From Parus major (lineage: Eukaryota > Chordata > Aves > Passeriformes > Paridae), in assembly GCF_001522545.3 (NCBI RefSeq), contig NC_031770.1:11671239-11735238 (forward strand): DNA of 64,000 nucleotides, in the 5' to 3' direction. Shown one piece after another: positions 35,701 through 49,825 of the stretch. How positions within the stretch are numbered: position 1 is the stretch's first letter; each line of letters starts with the position of its first letter. The notes below the pieces were generated by a model that did not search any database, was not told the origin of the DNA, and saw nothing but the letters and a program-made list of their open reading frames with translations. Both the position numbers and the translations under genes were made by a program.

Positions 35701-36321
35701 CACTAGCTTCTCCAGGAGCAACAAGACAATATAAGGCAAACCGTGCTTCACAAGGATTAAAATAAAAAGCTATCTTGTGGTGCTCTAATTACAATTGTCC
35801 AGATAGAGAAGCACCAGACAGAATGTCCTGAGCCCTGCAAGTCCAGCCTGAACAAGTAAATATTCTATAGCAACTCTGTGGGACTAGAAGGTTTTGATTT
35901 TGTAATAAAGTCTATGGAAGGCAAAAAAAGGACACAAATGTTGCTAAAAACTTCTTGGGTAAAGGTGCAACAACAGGACAACTGAGAGTTTCAGCACATC
36001 ACCTGTGTGAAGAAACTCCACAAGCTGACTTCTCAGTTGTGTTTCACCCAAAGCATAAAAGGGCACCATTGCTGGTGTTTCCCAGACCCAAGACAGTGAC
36101 AGATTTGGAAGTTTGGTCAGAAGACGATTTATGATCCCTGCAAGTAATGATGCGAGTTAAAAAGAACTTTGCCTTTGGGAAACATATTAATATCTAAACA
36201 GATGCAGAGAACCCACTATATGTCTAGAAAATTCAGATCAAGTATGAACAGAACAAAATTACTCTACAGAGCAGGTGAGAGATACTGACGTGGCAATGAT
36301 CTCACACAGCCAAGCTCAAGT

Positions 36322-36503
36322 ATCTCAGAACCATCTGTGCTGGAAGGGACCTCTTGAAATCATCCAGTCCATGCCTCTGTTCAAGCAGAGACATCTACAG
36401 CAGGTTGTCCATGGTCACATCCAGCTGGGTCTTCAGTATTGCCAACCATCTCTCTGGGTGACCTGTTCCAGCACATGACCACCCTCACAGCAGAAAACTG
36501 TTG
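36322..36503 (-). mobile_element. CR1 fragment, reverse orientation
   Basis: It reads CAGAACCATCTGTGCTGGAA, then CATCCAGTCCATGCCTCTG and CATCCAGCTGGGTCTTCAGT, the reversed CR1 3' region. Confidence 0.85.
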
Positions 36504-38891
36504 TTTATTAAACATGGTGTTTATTAGAAGGTACAGAGACTCTCTAGAAGAGTCATTACCTGATTGGTTCCTCAGCTGTTCTGGGTGGATTGCTGGTGCA
36601 GGAAGGACACTGTGAGGGACCTACGTGTGTTCCCTTTGTGGCTGTTCCACAAACTGCCCTGGAAAGCCTAACTGTTGGCAACAGCCTGCAGTCCACACCA
36701 ACCAGGAGCTACTGCATTCAAAGGTCAGGCTGTACCTAAACCAGGTCTGCAGTATGGGCCAATGGCCAACCTTTTCTATCCCAAACTCTGCCAAACTCTA
36801 GCAACTTTCAAGATTCTGAAGCTCTGGAAAGAGCAGTAGCTCATCTGTTAGTACTTTAATGTTGGTGTGACACCTAAACAGAAAACAATAAAGCTGCACT
36901 ATTTAAGAGGGACTGCAATTTTCAATTTTACCAGAAAAGTACAGAGGCATTTTAGACAACATTGTTCCCTTGCTTTCCTTCTGGGAAACAGAAAGCAATT
37001 TCCCATTGCTTGGGAAATTGCATTGCATGGACTGACTCTATCACCTATGGTAATACCAAAAACTTCACCCACCAACTGCTAGAAAAAGGCAGCATCTCCT
37101 TTTCTGAAATGTTTCTCACCTCTTTGCAACACTCACAGTGAAAACATACACAATACGCGATTCCCCATGCTCTCAACCCAATTTCTTATTTTAACTTTAT
37201 CATTTATTTCAGTAAAGCATTTGGGGATTAACCTTCAACCAAAAAAAGCTAAATTCCTCACAGAACAGCTTGATTTGTAAAAACATGGCTGAAGTAATGT
37301 GTCATTCTTATGTGCAGGATAGTTGATGCACGTTCAATTCTGCTTCTGTCTTTTCTGTCCTTTCCCTGAATATTTACTAACTGCTTTGCCAAGGGGCTTT
37401 TCCTACTTTCATATACCACCACTCCCTCTCTCCCCAGTTACCAGAAGCATCCTGTACACAAATGTGGGTGTTTTCTCAAGCATTTGGTATTCTCAACAAT
37501 CTTCCAGAAATAAACACAAGTATTAGTCAACACCTTGCACACATTTTCTGATGCTAGTCCTGGTTTAGTGATTTCAGGTAATGCTTTTCAAGCATTCCCT
37601 GCCCTGGATGCAGCACCTATTGGCACTGGCCAGCATGACAGCACTGTCTCATGGTACTCTAAAATCCATCATTCTACACAGTCACACCCTCACTTAATTC
37701 AGAGCAGTCTCAAGTGTACAACCAAGCCAAAAAAAAAAAAAAAATCTCAGCCACAGCCTTGCTTGCCCTCATGGGAGTGTGTTCAGACCTCGAACACCCG
37801 CTCTGCTGCTCTCTGGGAGCTTGTATATCCAGGCCTTTTACAGATCAACAAGAGTCCTCATAATGACCTGGGCTGATTTCTCCTTTACACAGCTCAGCTG
37901 CATCTATTACAATCCTGAGTATTCAAAAGAGGCCTTATCAGTCCTCCTCTTGGGAGAGCTGAAATGTGGAAAACAATTTGACCTTCAAAAATAATTCACT
38001 GGCATTTACCTAGAGGCGATCTGTCACAAACATTGAGTAACTCATTTCACAAGGCCTGCAACAGTCTCACCCTCAAATTCAATCATCTCTCTGGAGATTT
38101 TGTACAAAGGCAAAGGGATAGACTCATAAGACCACAACATTATCTCTAAAGCATGAGCCCTGATGATAAGGATCCTACTCACTGCTTCAGCAGGTGTTTC
38201 CTCAGCCCAAGTGGGAATCCTGCAGAAAGGAACATCCCTTCAAATGTATATTATACTATAACACATAAACTGTACCTGACAATAGCTGGCTTTGCCTTAA
38301 AAAGGAAATCCATGCACAATGTCCTTCAGCCAACAGCACTTCTAAGTTCCTCAATAGAAATTCCTTGTTTACATTCCTCCATAGCAATCTTTTTAGTAGA
38401 AGCCTCCCTCCTTCAGCCAGGAACATCAAGACAGCTCCCTTGCACCCTCATTAAGAATCGACACATCACTCAATGCTTTGCCTTCAGGACAGCGAGGTAC
38501 ATGAAAAATTAGCTAATAGTCAGTTTCCCTACACTTCCTGTTGTCCATTTTTTGCACTCCTCTACTAGTCAACCATTTTACTTGGAGACTCTGTCACACT
38601 TCAATGCTCCAAGTCATCTGGGAGTAAACTTCATTTCTTAGTCAGATGCTGCTTCCTCTATTCCTTATTTTCTAATCAGCATTACTAGATTGCAGAGACC
38701 AGTGGACCAATAGTTCAGTCTAAGTCTCCTCATTGTCCTCATATCCTGGCAGACAAAATAGTCCCTGTTGTTAGATCTCACTTGAGCTGCAGAATGTAAC
38801 AACTTTCTGAGCTGGATGACTTAACATGACATCACATATAGATGGAAGCTGAAGAGAAAACAGTAAAGACCATTTGTAACTTTGGATTCTA

Positions 38892-39137
<246 letters not shown>

Positions 39138-42100
39138 TCAAGCTGGCTCTCACGAAGCCAGCTCCTCGACTGCGTAGGGAGAACAAGCTCAGCTCCCAAT
39201 CTGTGCTGTGCCTGAATCCCTTCACAGCTTGGCAAGAGTCCAGCTACCCACTTGACTGTGCTATGTATAAATTCTTTGCTCTAACAACAAAGAACAAGCC
39301 CAGCAAGCAGTGATGGGTGATACTTTTAAAAGCAAATGATAATGCCTATTGCCACCATGATGTTCTTGCCAAAATTCAAGGAAAGACCTTTCAAGGAGGT
39401 AGCAGAACCACTGTCCAGACCATGGTAGATTCAAACTGTCATTCCTCACCCCAACAAATACATCTCTACAGTAAAACATAACCATGGTAGTTGGAACTAA
39501 TCTTTCAAGAAATAAGTTAAATGAAGTTTGTATCTCATGCAAAGGATTTTAAAACCAGAACAGAACATCCACTGGAATCTTTTACAAGATGCTTTTACCT
39601 GCTCTGGTAGTGAAGTTACTTCAATGTCACATTTCAAAGAACTGCCAACAGCATTACCTCAAAACAGCTGTGTACAAGCCATCAGCTCCATTCTTTCTCA
39701 GTCTCTTTTTCTCTTTAATTTGAAACCAAACCAAATTTTGCTTTTTGCGTCTCTGAGCAAAATTAAAGACTGTTTCATAATAGGAATCCACAACTTCAGC
39801 TGACATAATCTCAAAGCTGAAGATGTCTAAGTTGCAGCATATTTAATATGTACCTCCTAGAGATAAACTGTCTGCCTGTTCTAGAGTAGCCTCCCATTCA
39901 GAGAGCAAGTCAGGATCCTCTGCCTTTCCTGGAAGGTGATTCCTTGATCTTCCTTCTGCTGAGACTTGACAGCATATGTGCATATAGTTAAATATAATCA
40001 TGTATAATACAGACTTCCTCATGTGTTGCAAGAGTCATGGTCTATGCCAGGAAAATAATTTTATATTTGTTTCTCTTAGATATATTTAAAGCCTTCTGTG
40101 CTGCCCAGGAGGAAATTCAGGTTTACAGCAGAGACAGATCAAGGCTCACTTGATCTGCTTAGCACTTGTTCATCGAACCAAGCTGCAGCCCTTCCCCTCA
40201 GCATTTTGTGTTCCCTCTGTTAACAACTGCTCTGGAAGTCCTGAGTGCTACTTCTTTCCAACAGTAGCGGTAACACTTAAGAGAGGAAAAGAAGTTTTGG
40301 TCAGACAGATAGTTAAACACGTGTCTTACACAATGTTTAATGAGGTTTAGATGATATTTTAGTGTCTTCTGTACCACCAAAGGCCTGTCCTGTGCATGTG
40401 TCCAGTTTGGTGAACAAAGGACACTGCCTACCAAGGGCAAGGTTTTTCCCTCCCAACAGTGAACCAAATAATTTATTTTTCTGGCTCCCAGATCAAGAGA
40501 AACAGTTCCATATGAAGAGGGAAGTACCTTCCATATTAACAGCTTGACAGCTAGCCTTGTCTCTGAAGCTATTACTTAATAACCCTTGCTGTCAAGTGTA
40601 ACTTCTTGTCATTTTTCCTCATGACCTTCCATGGGGCTAAACAGGCATACTCACACAGCAAACAGCCAATAACTAGGTCACCACAGATTATTCATAAATT
40701 ATTACAGTGCAGTCCTACTTCTGCTTCGAAATTCACACTAAGTGAGCTGGCTATTAAAAATCTTTCTTTCAAAACAGTACTACATTCAGCATTGCAACAA
40801 CATGTCAGCTAATACCTCAGGATTCAGTACACAAGATCTTCTGTTGTCTGAAATGTTAATGAGAAAGGGACAGTAAAAGCTACAGAAGGCAAAAAGGTAA
40901 ACTGGGATCAGGAGGGACTTCGAGGAAAAGTGAAAAACTCTCAGGCAGAAAATGGTTAAGATAACAATCAAAAGTCAACAGTGAAAAATACAACACAGTA
41001 CAGCTGGGATGGATTAAAAATATAGGCTACCCAAACGTCTCACTGTGTAAATTAATTCAAGAAAGAGATCTGGGGAGAAATACTGCTGAGGCAGCACAGA
41101 CACACATAATTATTCTTTTCCATTCATTGGCCCTAACAGGAACAGCTCTGATGGTCCAACACAGTTGTCAAAATACAGAGGTACTACAATACAAATGGAA
41201 CAACGCAATGATATGACTAGGATAGGATCTGTAGGAAGGCCCAGCCATATATCATGCACAATATTGAACATCTCACTCTAGAAGCTCTCACTGAATTAGT
41301 TGTTGTTCAATTTAGGAGTAAAAGAATGATCAGGAGTCTGGAAAAACTAAGGACAGGCTAGAACTGTCACCCCAGAAAAAGCAAAGGAATGTATGCTCCA
41401 GAGAAGCAGGTTCAGGAAAAAAAGTACAATATTGAGACTGCACACCTGGCAGAATAGCCAAACTGGAGGACACATAAAGGTCTACTGAGAAACAAATGGG
41501 AGATCACATGAGATCAAGATCAAAGCTTCTGCTGAACCGAACACTGATTTAACATATACATTCCAGTCAATGGAGGGCTGTCAAAGCTGCCTTTGCTTCC
41601 TTGCATCCTTGCTCACACTCTTATGGAAATTATTCTCTGGCATATTTTTCCCAGCACTCCAGATGGTACCATCTATTCAACACCACCACTAGCACTGCCA
41701 TACTTCTTGATTTTTCGGGAACATCCAGAGGCTATGAGCAGCCATTTCCTTTGCTTTGTAAGAGCAAGCTGTTGTAAGTCAAGGTCTTGGCTGAGGTCAA
41801 GGGCTTATGACACATCCATTGCCTCATTGTCTGGGTGCTCCGTGGGAGTTCACTGTCTAAGGTGAACTCAGGACAGCCTTCTATTGAATGCAAAGGAGAG
41901 AAGGGCACATACCACTCAAAAACCCCCAAACCAGTAATGCAACTGCAAACACAAAGTCCAGGAAGAAAATTAAACATCTAACTAGAATCATCTAAGTAGT
42001 AATCATGAGTCATCAGCCTATGTTAAGCCTCACTGCTCTGGGGATATTTTCTTCTGGTCCTGTTTCCTACCTTCAACAGCCCACTTACTGTTATGACTGG

Positions 42101-44989
42101 GATACAGGCTACCAATACCAGCAGGATTCATTCCACCTAATTGCACTAGCCCCTGCGTGAGCTGGGTGTCCAGGTGTCTATTCCAGGCTGTGGAATCAAG
42201 TGAATAGTTCATCTGATCAAACAGGTAGGTATTTGGACTTGGACACACACAATCAGGAGTTACACAGGATACAGATGGCTCCCTTTGAAGTCTGCTTTAA
42301 ATATTCTGAAATACTTCGGATTTATCCTGAAAAAGACTCTTGTAGCACACTCTTTCAGAGCCTACTAAAAAAAAGCCCAAAACAACAGCAACACACAGCC
42401 TTCCCACTAAGCAAAAATCAGTACTTTCAGACACGGTTCAAAAAACCAAGGCAACACACAACCCCAGCCAAAAATAGGCTTGAATACAAATTTAATCTTT
42501 TATTACAGAAGCATATATGACACAACTGCTCTAAACAAAGTCTGCCTTCCAAGGTTATTTTATAAAAAATAGACCTTCCCAGGATAACATTTCAGGATCA
42601 AGGCAGGAATGGTTTGGTGTCAGGATTAGTGGCAATGTAAAGGGATGAGCGCTTTAAATCCAGGGCAAAGGACCAAACAAAAAGCCAGAAACCTTAATTG
42701 AACTCAGCCAGGGTCAAGACTGTCATCCACAGGTTTCAAAGAATTGACAAGGTCAAACAGTAACCACTGTGGTTGTCTTCTAGTAGCACTTGTATAGCCA
42801 AGCCTGCAACTCCTGCAGCCCAGCTCAATGGGCTACTTGTTCCAGAAATGGTCAGTGGGCCTCAACTGACTTAACAGCTGAGGAAAAGTTGACCTTTGTT
42901 CACCAAACTCTCCAAAGTCCACCCCACTTGCTTAAGAGGTCTTTATCTGATTTCAAGGGAGATGAACTCATGAAAAACAGGCATAAACTGAGAAGCCAGT
43001 AATGAACTCAGCCAGCCATATTCTAAATCATCTGAAGACCTGTCAAAGCCCACTTAAAGCAATTCAGAGTGAGACCAAAATAGGTCCAAAGTCTGACAAA
43101 GAACCTTGCTTGTCCCACGTTCCCTCTTGTAATCATAAATGGCCTTTCTAAACAAAACAAGATAAAGAATTCCTGAAAGTTTTGGGGGGCTTCCAGCAAG
43201 GTTTCCAAAATAAACAGGAGAACTTCAGATCAAGAAGCTTAGAAACCTGAAAGAAAGCAAAACATAGATTGCACCTAGCAAAAGAACACACACATGTACA
43301 CAAGTCATCACTTGCGTTGAAAGCTCAGTGTAGGAGCTGCCAACTCCGTCTTGCTAATAAGTGTCAGTTGTGAATCCCCAGTAAAAGGCATTTATGTGAA
43401 ATAAAGAGATACATCAAAATTCAGCTTTAACATCCATACCTAGTTCAAAGCAAATACAAGTTACATTTGACTTTGTTCCCTCCCCTGAACAAAGCTGTTC
43501 ACAGCATTCAGAGCACACGTGGATCAAGACCCTCTGGGGACTCAGTAAAAGTCATGTGGTTCCAGTACTGTCTAAATTTCATCTAGTCAAAGCATCAAAA
43601 ATATCTGCAAGTAAAGAATGATGACTAAAAAGAATACTTCTAAATCTACAAGTTTTGATAAAAACCATAAGCACACCCTGTCCATGTAATTTTTTTTCAT
43701 AAATAAGAACAAAAATATTACTCCTGTCAGACAGCCAAACTTTCCTGACTTCAAGTGACAGGAAAATGAACTACCAACAGGCTAACTGCAGAGAACTACC
43801 ATCTTCATTTGTCAAAGCTTTGTCAGCCAGCAGAAAGGAGGAAAGGAATTCAAGGAATACATTACACCAATCTAAAATTAGAAATTGGCTCAATAATGGA
43901 AGTATGCCAGCACTAAGAGCTACAAGGTTCAAGCAGATGCCCAGCCAGAGACAGTCAGAGACACTGGGAGGACAAATTACATAAAAGACCTTCTGGCAGT
44001 TGCACCCCAGCATCACATAAATATGCCACACACCTGCTTGAGCAGGATCCATCACCTACAGCAAAGGTTGGACCATACAGCTGGCACATTCTGGGTTAGA
44101 TTCAGAAAAGATTTGTGACAAAAGGAAAAAATGTTACCTTTGATATTACAGCTGTATGCTCACTTTAAGGTACAGTCCCTTTTTCCTCAGTCACTTGATT
44201 CTATGCTGGCCATTTCCTTGGGGCACCAGCAGTATTTTCATAGCTTTTCCAGATTATTCCAAACTCCCCACAGCTCATGGTTCTGACTGGTCCCACACTA
44301 GCTTAAAGCAAGGGGAAGGCACAGAAGGCCTGCCCAAAAGGAAAGGGTCTGCACCTCACACATTTTTTTTTGGGGTGGGGGGAGTAACTGTTCAATGAAG
44401 GTTCACAATGCACAAGTCAGCTAGCACATGGTCAAGTCCCAGCTCTACTCAGATAAGGAAAAAAGGATTTCTCATTGCTATTTACAGCCTTCAGCAAGTC
44501 ATGTCATTTCTCAGAGCCTTCAAGTGGGGCAATGACTTCACTGCAGTATTTAAGGCTACTGTGAGACATTATAAAACAGAAAAGATTATTCCTCTAATTA
44601 GAGGTAGTTGCTGTTGACAATACAACTGCACATTTCTGTCTTTTTTAAGTCAGAGTTAGTGGGTAGAGCTTCTAGTGGGCTCCAGCCACAGACTCATGCA
44701 ACAATGAAGCACTGAATCTCACTTTTAGTGCCTCTACCAACTTTAAAATTGGTTTGAAATGTTCCCTGTGAGCATCACTGAGCATATTTTAGACTTTATT
44801 TGGAGCTTTTGGTGCTTGTAAGAGTTCTCCTGTTGCCAAGAACAAAGTTACTTTGTTTAGACTTTGTTATAAAAATACTCCCATCATTTACAGAAGTTTT
44901 AGCACTCCTGTCTAGGAAGGAGAAACTCCAAGATTAACTAATAGGGAATGGTACAAGCTGAAGTTAGCCAAGTAAAGGAGAACAGAGAA

Positions 44990-45204
44990 CCCCAGAATCT
45001 CAGAACTGTTTGGTCTGGAAGAGACCTGTAGAGATCACCTAGTCCAACCCCTCTGCCACGACAGGGTCACCTAGAGCTGGTGACACAAGAACCCATCCAG
45101 GTGGGTTTGGAATGTCTCCAGAGAGGGAGACTCCACAACCTCCCTGGGCAGCCTGTTCCAGTCCTCTGCCACCCTCAGTGTAAACGAGTTATTCCTCATG
45201 TTAA
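44990..45204 (-). mobile_element. CR1 fragment, reverse orientation
   Basis: It carries GGTCTGGAAGAGACCTGTAG, ATCACCTAGTCCAACCCCTC, GAGACTCCACAACCTCCCTG and GCAGCCTGTTCCAGTCCTCT, all classic reversed CR1 phrases. It is relatively little diverged. Confidence 0.92.
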
Positions 45205-46497
45205 GGAAGAATTAGTATTAGCAATCATGCACCTGAAACAAAGGCATCAGGAAAGTGCTGAAATTCAGCTTGGCAAAGAACACGCACCAATCTGACCATA
45301 TTTCAGGCTCTGGGGAAATCTCCTTTTCTGCAGGGAAAGACAGATAAAAGCTGCAAACATTATTTTCTGAGACACTGGTAAGCACAGGGCATGTTTCATG
45401 TCCTATATGTCAGTTAACCTGGCCATGGATCATCCCTCCAAAACAAGTAGATGTGCTCCAGTCCAGAGCTGCAGGAGCACAGCAAAGCTTTCCTTCAGCC
45501 GTGACAGAAAGCTTTGGGAGGGGCAAAGGGGTTGTCTCCATTTTGGTGTCTAATCACAGAGAAAACTGAGCTTCTCCATCTGCTCTCAAGAAGCAAGGAG
45601 AATGAAGAACAGTTTGAATTGCTTAAATATAAATAGGCTGTTCAGCAATAGGCCCTACAGAAAAGTGAAGGCTGCAGAGAAAGCTGGAACAAAGTGAAGA
45701 GAGACAGGCAATGGGGAGCAACAAGAACAGGGCTGGGTCTAACGAAAAGATAATGTTTTGCCTGAAGTGGGCTTTTGAAAAATAACCTGTCTAAAGCCTG
45801 GAACTGAAGTGAATTCAAGTCCTAAGCTTCTTTAGTCCTCTGCTCTCCACACTTCACTGCAAAACTCACAGGGCCACTGAACCACAGCTAGTCAGCATAA
45901 AGAACAAATCAGTGCTACTACTGCAAATCACTTGTAGTTCAAACTAGTGAGGCTTCTGCTGGGAGTTTAATGATTCAAAGAGTGCTGGTAATCCCACTTA
46001 AAAATTGAGACAATGGTATACATGGGATTTAAATGTTTTTTCAGCATTTTAAAAGCAAAGCCTGTCCAGTTTACACAATGTATAAGACAAGAACTAAAAC
46101 ACTTAACATATGATGATACAATTTTAAGAAGTATCCCAATAAATTTACACAGAAGTTGAACCAGCTAGTTCATCATGGACTTTGACTCTCGAAGTAGCTG
46201 ACATTCCAATCCAAAACATTTGGTTCTACATTCTTTTATTGTAATTCAATTTATTTATAGTCATGTCTGTAGTACTCTTTGCCACAGTAATTTGAAATCT
46301 AAGTTTCCCACTAAAAAAATTACTCACTCTGCTGCAACAGTTCAATCCTACCTAAAAATCCTTGGCAGATTTAGCCTTCTGAAAATACCACTCTAAAACT
46401 CTTCTTCCTGCAGTATCTTGCTAAGATGTCAAACCCTACCACTCCACTGTTGCTTGCCAGAGGCCAGGATTAAGTAGTGAAGTTGCTGTAGTATTGC

Positions 46498-46517
46498 AGG
46501 AGGAGGAGGAGGAGGAG
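46498..46517. repeat. AGG/CCT trinucleotide run beside the start-exon donor
   Basis: A 20-nt pure AGG repeat on the plus strand (CCT on the transcribed strand), starting about 23 nt inside the intron from the donor of TTBK1 coding exon 1. Confidence 0.9.
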
Positions 46518-46540
46518 CCATTAGAGCCACTGCTACTCAC

Positions 46541-46648
46541 CACTTTCCAGCGATCTTTGACCACGTAGTTGGTCGGGAGAATGTCGACCTGTTCCCCTCC
46601 ACCGCTCATGTTTGGTTCGTCCTTGATGACTGCTGCTAGGCACTGCAT
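46541..46648 (-). CDS. TTBK1: TTBK1 coding exon 1: start codon and N-terminus, residues 1-36
   Basis: The exon runs from its acceptor (exon first base 46699, after a pyrimidine tract ending CCCCCCCAG) to the donor GTGAGT at 46540. The coding part starts at the ATG at 46646-46648 and gives 36 codons, from [13 protein letters not shown] through [12 protein letters not shown] to DRWKV. This matches the TTBK1 N-terminus closely. The segment precedes the kinase domain and enters its first beta strand at the end. The ATG has a weak context (C at -3, C at +4). Met14 (46607-46609) has A at -3 and aligns with the start of TTBK2. The 51 nt of exon upstream of the first ATG (46649-46699) are open in the same frame, so an upstream start in exon 1 cannot be excluded from this exon alone. 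The exon ends in phase 0. Confidence 0.95.
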
Positions 46649-46699
46649 TTGCCAGCCAGAGAGTATTTCAGTAGCTCCCAGTTTAAATGAGCCATTTAT
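46649..46699 (-). other. TTBK1: TTBK1 5'UTR part of the start-codon exon
   Basis: These 51 nt lie between the splice acceptor and the ATG. They contain no stop in the start-codon frame, so an N-terminal extension from an upstream exon is formally possible. The acceptor is preceded by a strong T/C tract (on the plus strand, a run of G then A just after 46700). The role as leader is inferred from homology of the downstream start. Confidence 0.7.
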
Positions 46700-49600
46700 C
46701 TGGGGGGGAAAAAAAGGGGCAGGGGGAATGAATGACAAAATTATTACAGGTTGCACTGTAGGTATGTGCTGCATTTCCATAGGTCTTGCTTATGAATAAA
46801 TCATAACCAGCTTCTTAGGAAAGAGGGAAAAACCCACCCTGCACACACCTGAGCTCACTCCATGCATAACCTGACAGACACAACCCTGCTCCAAGTCAGC
46901 AGCACAAACTAAAGGGCGATAATCACCAGCTATTCCATGCAGGAGTCCAGGGCTCTTGGGCTTGACAAAGCAATGAGAAGCCAACACCAAAATGTTGTAA
47001 GGGTTCTTACTGTTACCAGGCAAAGAAGTCTTGCTTTAGCAGAGCAGCTGCTACCTCAGCAGTTTTTATGGCTTGCATTGGATGACATCCAACATAAATC
47101 AGAAAGGTTTGCCAGGTATTGCATTCAGTAAGCCTAAAAAGTCTAAATAGGGTAGAAGGACTATACAGGGCCAGGGTTACACACACATCACCGTAATGAA
47201 CAGCCAAGTAGAGTAGATGGGGAATGTTAGAAAAGGTTTCAGCCAGGTATAAGTTAGTCCTCCTCATACCCTACACACAGTGCTAAAGATGATCAGATTA
47301 AAATATGGAATGATAACTTGTGCCTGTGGTGTTCATCTTGACCCTTTTTCCTGCTTTCATGTGGAGCTCCAGATAGCCTATGTGGATATTAATTTTAAAG
47401 GTTTTTTGTTATAAATCTTCTCCAAAAATTACTTTCAGAAACACATTAACTTTGCTTTCCTAGAAGAAAATGAATGAAACAGGCCTAATAAAAGATCTTG
47501 CTCAGATATTTTACTGGCTTTAGAAGTAGGCTGGATCTTTTACTAAGCATGGATCTTGGCAATTCTATTGTCATTCCCCAAAAATATGAATATTTTCCTT
47601 TCTAAAAATGAGTGTTACAGTAGCACTCTGGTTCCAGACTTAGATTAACAACACAAATACCAAATTTTTAAAAAATACTAGAGCTGATCACTCAGCCATC
47701 ACATTTCTTCAGGTCAAAAAAAAAAGGGAAAAAAGTTACCAGTTAATTATAAGCTCAAGTAGAGAAAAAAACTCATTCCCTAGCTGTAAAAGGACTGAGA
47801 GACAAGGCTATGAAGTGGCCAGCATGTAGTGTGCACAAGGAAGCAGCAGACAGAAGTATGTCAAAAGTGCAAGACAAAGGATGATCAAACAAAACATGAA
47901 CAAAAGATCTCAAAGAGATCTTATAAAAATCTTCACAAAAGAAGATTTCATTCCAGATATAGAAGGTAACTACATTAAAAAAAAAGAGCAGCAGACTAAC
48001 TCAGCAAGAGGGCTGCTGAAAAATGTTCAATCCAACATCTGCCAAAGGACAATCAAAATAATAGAAGAGAAATAAGAAAAAACTGGGTATTAAAGAGATT
48101 CAGAAGAAAGGTGCTGCAAAATGTTCTGAATTCTCACTGAAAGAGTCCTGCATCTTTATGGGGTAGCTGTGCTTTCAATCATCAGGTACTGAAGTAAGAA
48201 ATTGGAAAGAGAAAGTACCTGCTGTGTTTGGGAGCACAACACTTGTGCTGCTTCTTCTAATGAGCAAGTGGAATGCCATTCCCAAGTTCCTTTATGCTCA
48301 CCAGAACACCTGAACTGGCCATCCCTAAGCTACCAGTGAGCACTGAGCACACAACCTCCCTGCACATCATCTCAGGAGGCACAGGACAGAGAACCCCTGC
48401 AAGAATCTCCTTTAATGTTGGTTTTTCTTCCAGTATTTAAAGAAAAGTTAGTTAATTATAGACTGCCCCAAACTTTTAACATTACAAACATTGACACAGA
48501 AATAAGTATCCCCTCCCTGCTGTTGAAGGTCTCTTCACATCACTTTAGCAATGCACGTGCATAGTAAGATTTCAGTCTGGTGACTGCACTAGAAAGTAAT
48601 CCTAAAGAATAATTTCAGAGGAGAGACTGAGCATGAGAGTCCACAAGCTCTCAAAGCCAGGCAAGGTAATCGATTTCCCTGGTGCAGTATTCCACTTTCC
48701 TTTATCAAAATTTTAATACATGTGCACAAAGATGTCATGTCTGTTATTTAAAGGAATCTGGCTTTGAAATGGAATAAAATCCTCCTGGGCAATACCATGA
48801 AAAGCAGCCATTTGGCAATATGGAATTACAGAACTAAGTTTACAGATATGCTGTGGTATCGCTAGAATAATGCAGCCAAAGCAAATGACAATTTAATTGT
48901 AGTCTGAAACAAATTCCGAGCTGTTTTAGATCACAGTAGCAACACAAATCCAAACTTTATTCCTGAGGTAGTGCAAATACTGCAGAAACATTCTCAGGCC
49001 TACAGGTCAAGCATTACCTATACCCATAGCAAGACATAATACATTAACCTAAAAACCCAGGAGGATCACAAAGGGCAAAAGAAGGAATGTAGGTACCTTT
49101 GTGCAGAAACCATCAGCACAGAAGAGGCAAGAGATGGTCAGGCAGGAGAGTGGTAAGGCAGTACCTCTCCTCTGCAGTTCACAGCAGAGACCATCATTTC
49201 TGCATGTTAAATGTTACTCAACAATCTTAAACCCAGACACTGCACCACTCTCCTTACCTTTAAAATGTATCGACCACTGAATATATAGAGACATAATTTA
49301 AAGTACAGTGACTGTGAAAACAAGAACTTTCAATTTGTCTTTTCCTGTAGGAAATGGACAGGATATCAAGAAACTCTTGTACCCTTGTCCTATGAAGCCA
49401 TGCAAGGGAACTGAGTAAGCCTAAGGTATCCTAAAGCTGCCTTCCTAGAAGAAGCAAGTGAAGCACAAAGGAAAGGAGCTGAGAAATAAACAGTGACAAC
49501 AGTAGGACCAAATTCCATCTCTTGGCCAGCCTCAGCATGAAGAAGTGTGAAATCAGCTCTTCCATGCTGTTATCTCCTTCAGCCAACTATATAAACTTTA

Positions 49601-49744
49601 CAAACATATAAACTTTATAGCTTTATACATTTAGTCTTGGAATTTATAATAAAAGAAATGCACAAAACCCCATGTTCACTGAAAGTGGCAAGAGCAGTTT
49701 GAGGAGTCATTTTATATGCCTTTCCAGCTTTTATTCTCTATTCT

Positions 49745-49825
49745 AGATACCTATTCCTGGCCAGCTTAGGTCAGGACACTGGCCTAGATGGACCTGTAGT
49801 ATGACTCAGTATGGCCTGACTTGTG
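49745..49825 (+). mobile_element. Possible ancient LINE/SINE 3' tail
   Basis: The stretch GGACACTGGCCTAGATGGAC followed by CTCAGTATGGCCTGACTTG resembles, from memory, a 3' tail shared by many old sauropsid LINE and SINE copies. Only this short piece is recognisable. Confidence 0.35.

Noticed and set aside
37535..37876. 113-codon plus-strand open frame crossing an A-run
   Set aside because: The poly-A is read as polylysine, there is no domain, and it lies antisense in an intron.
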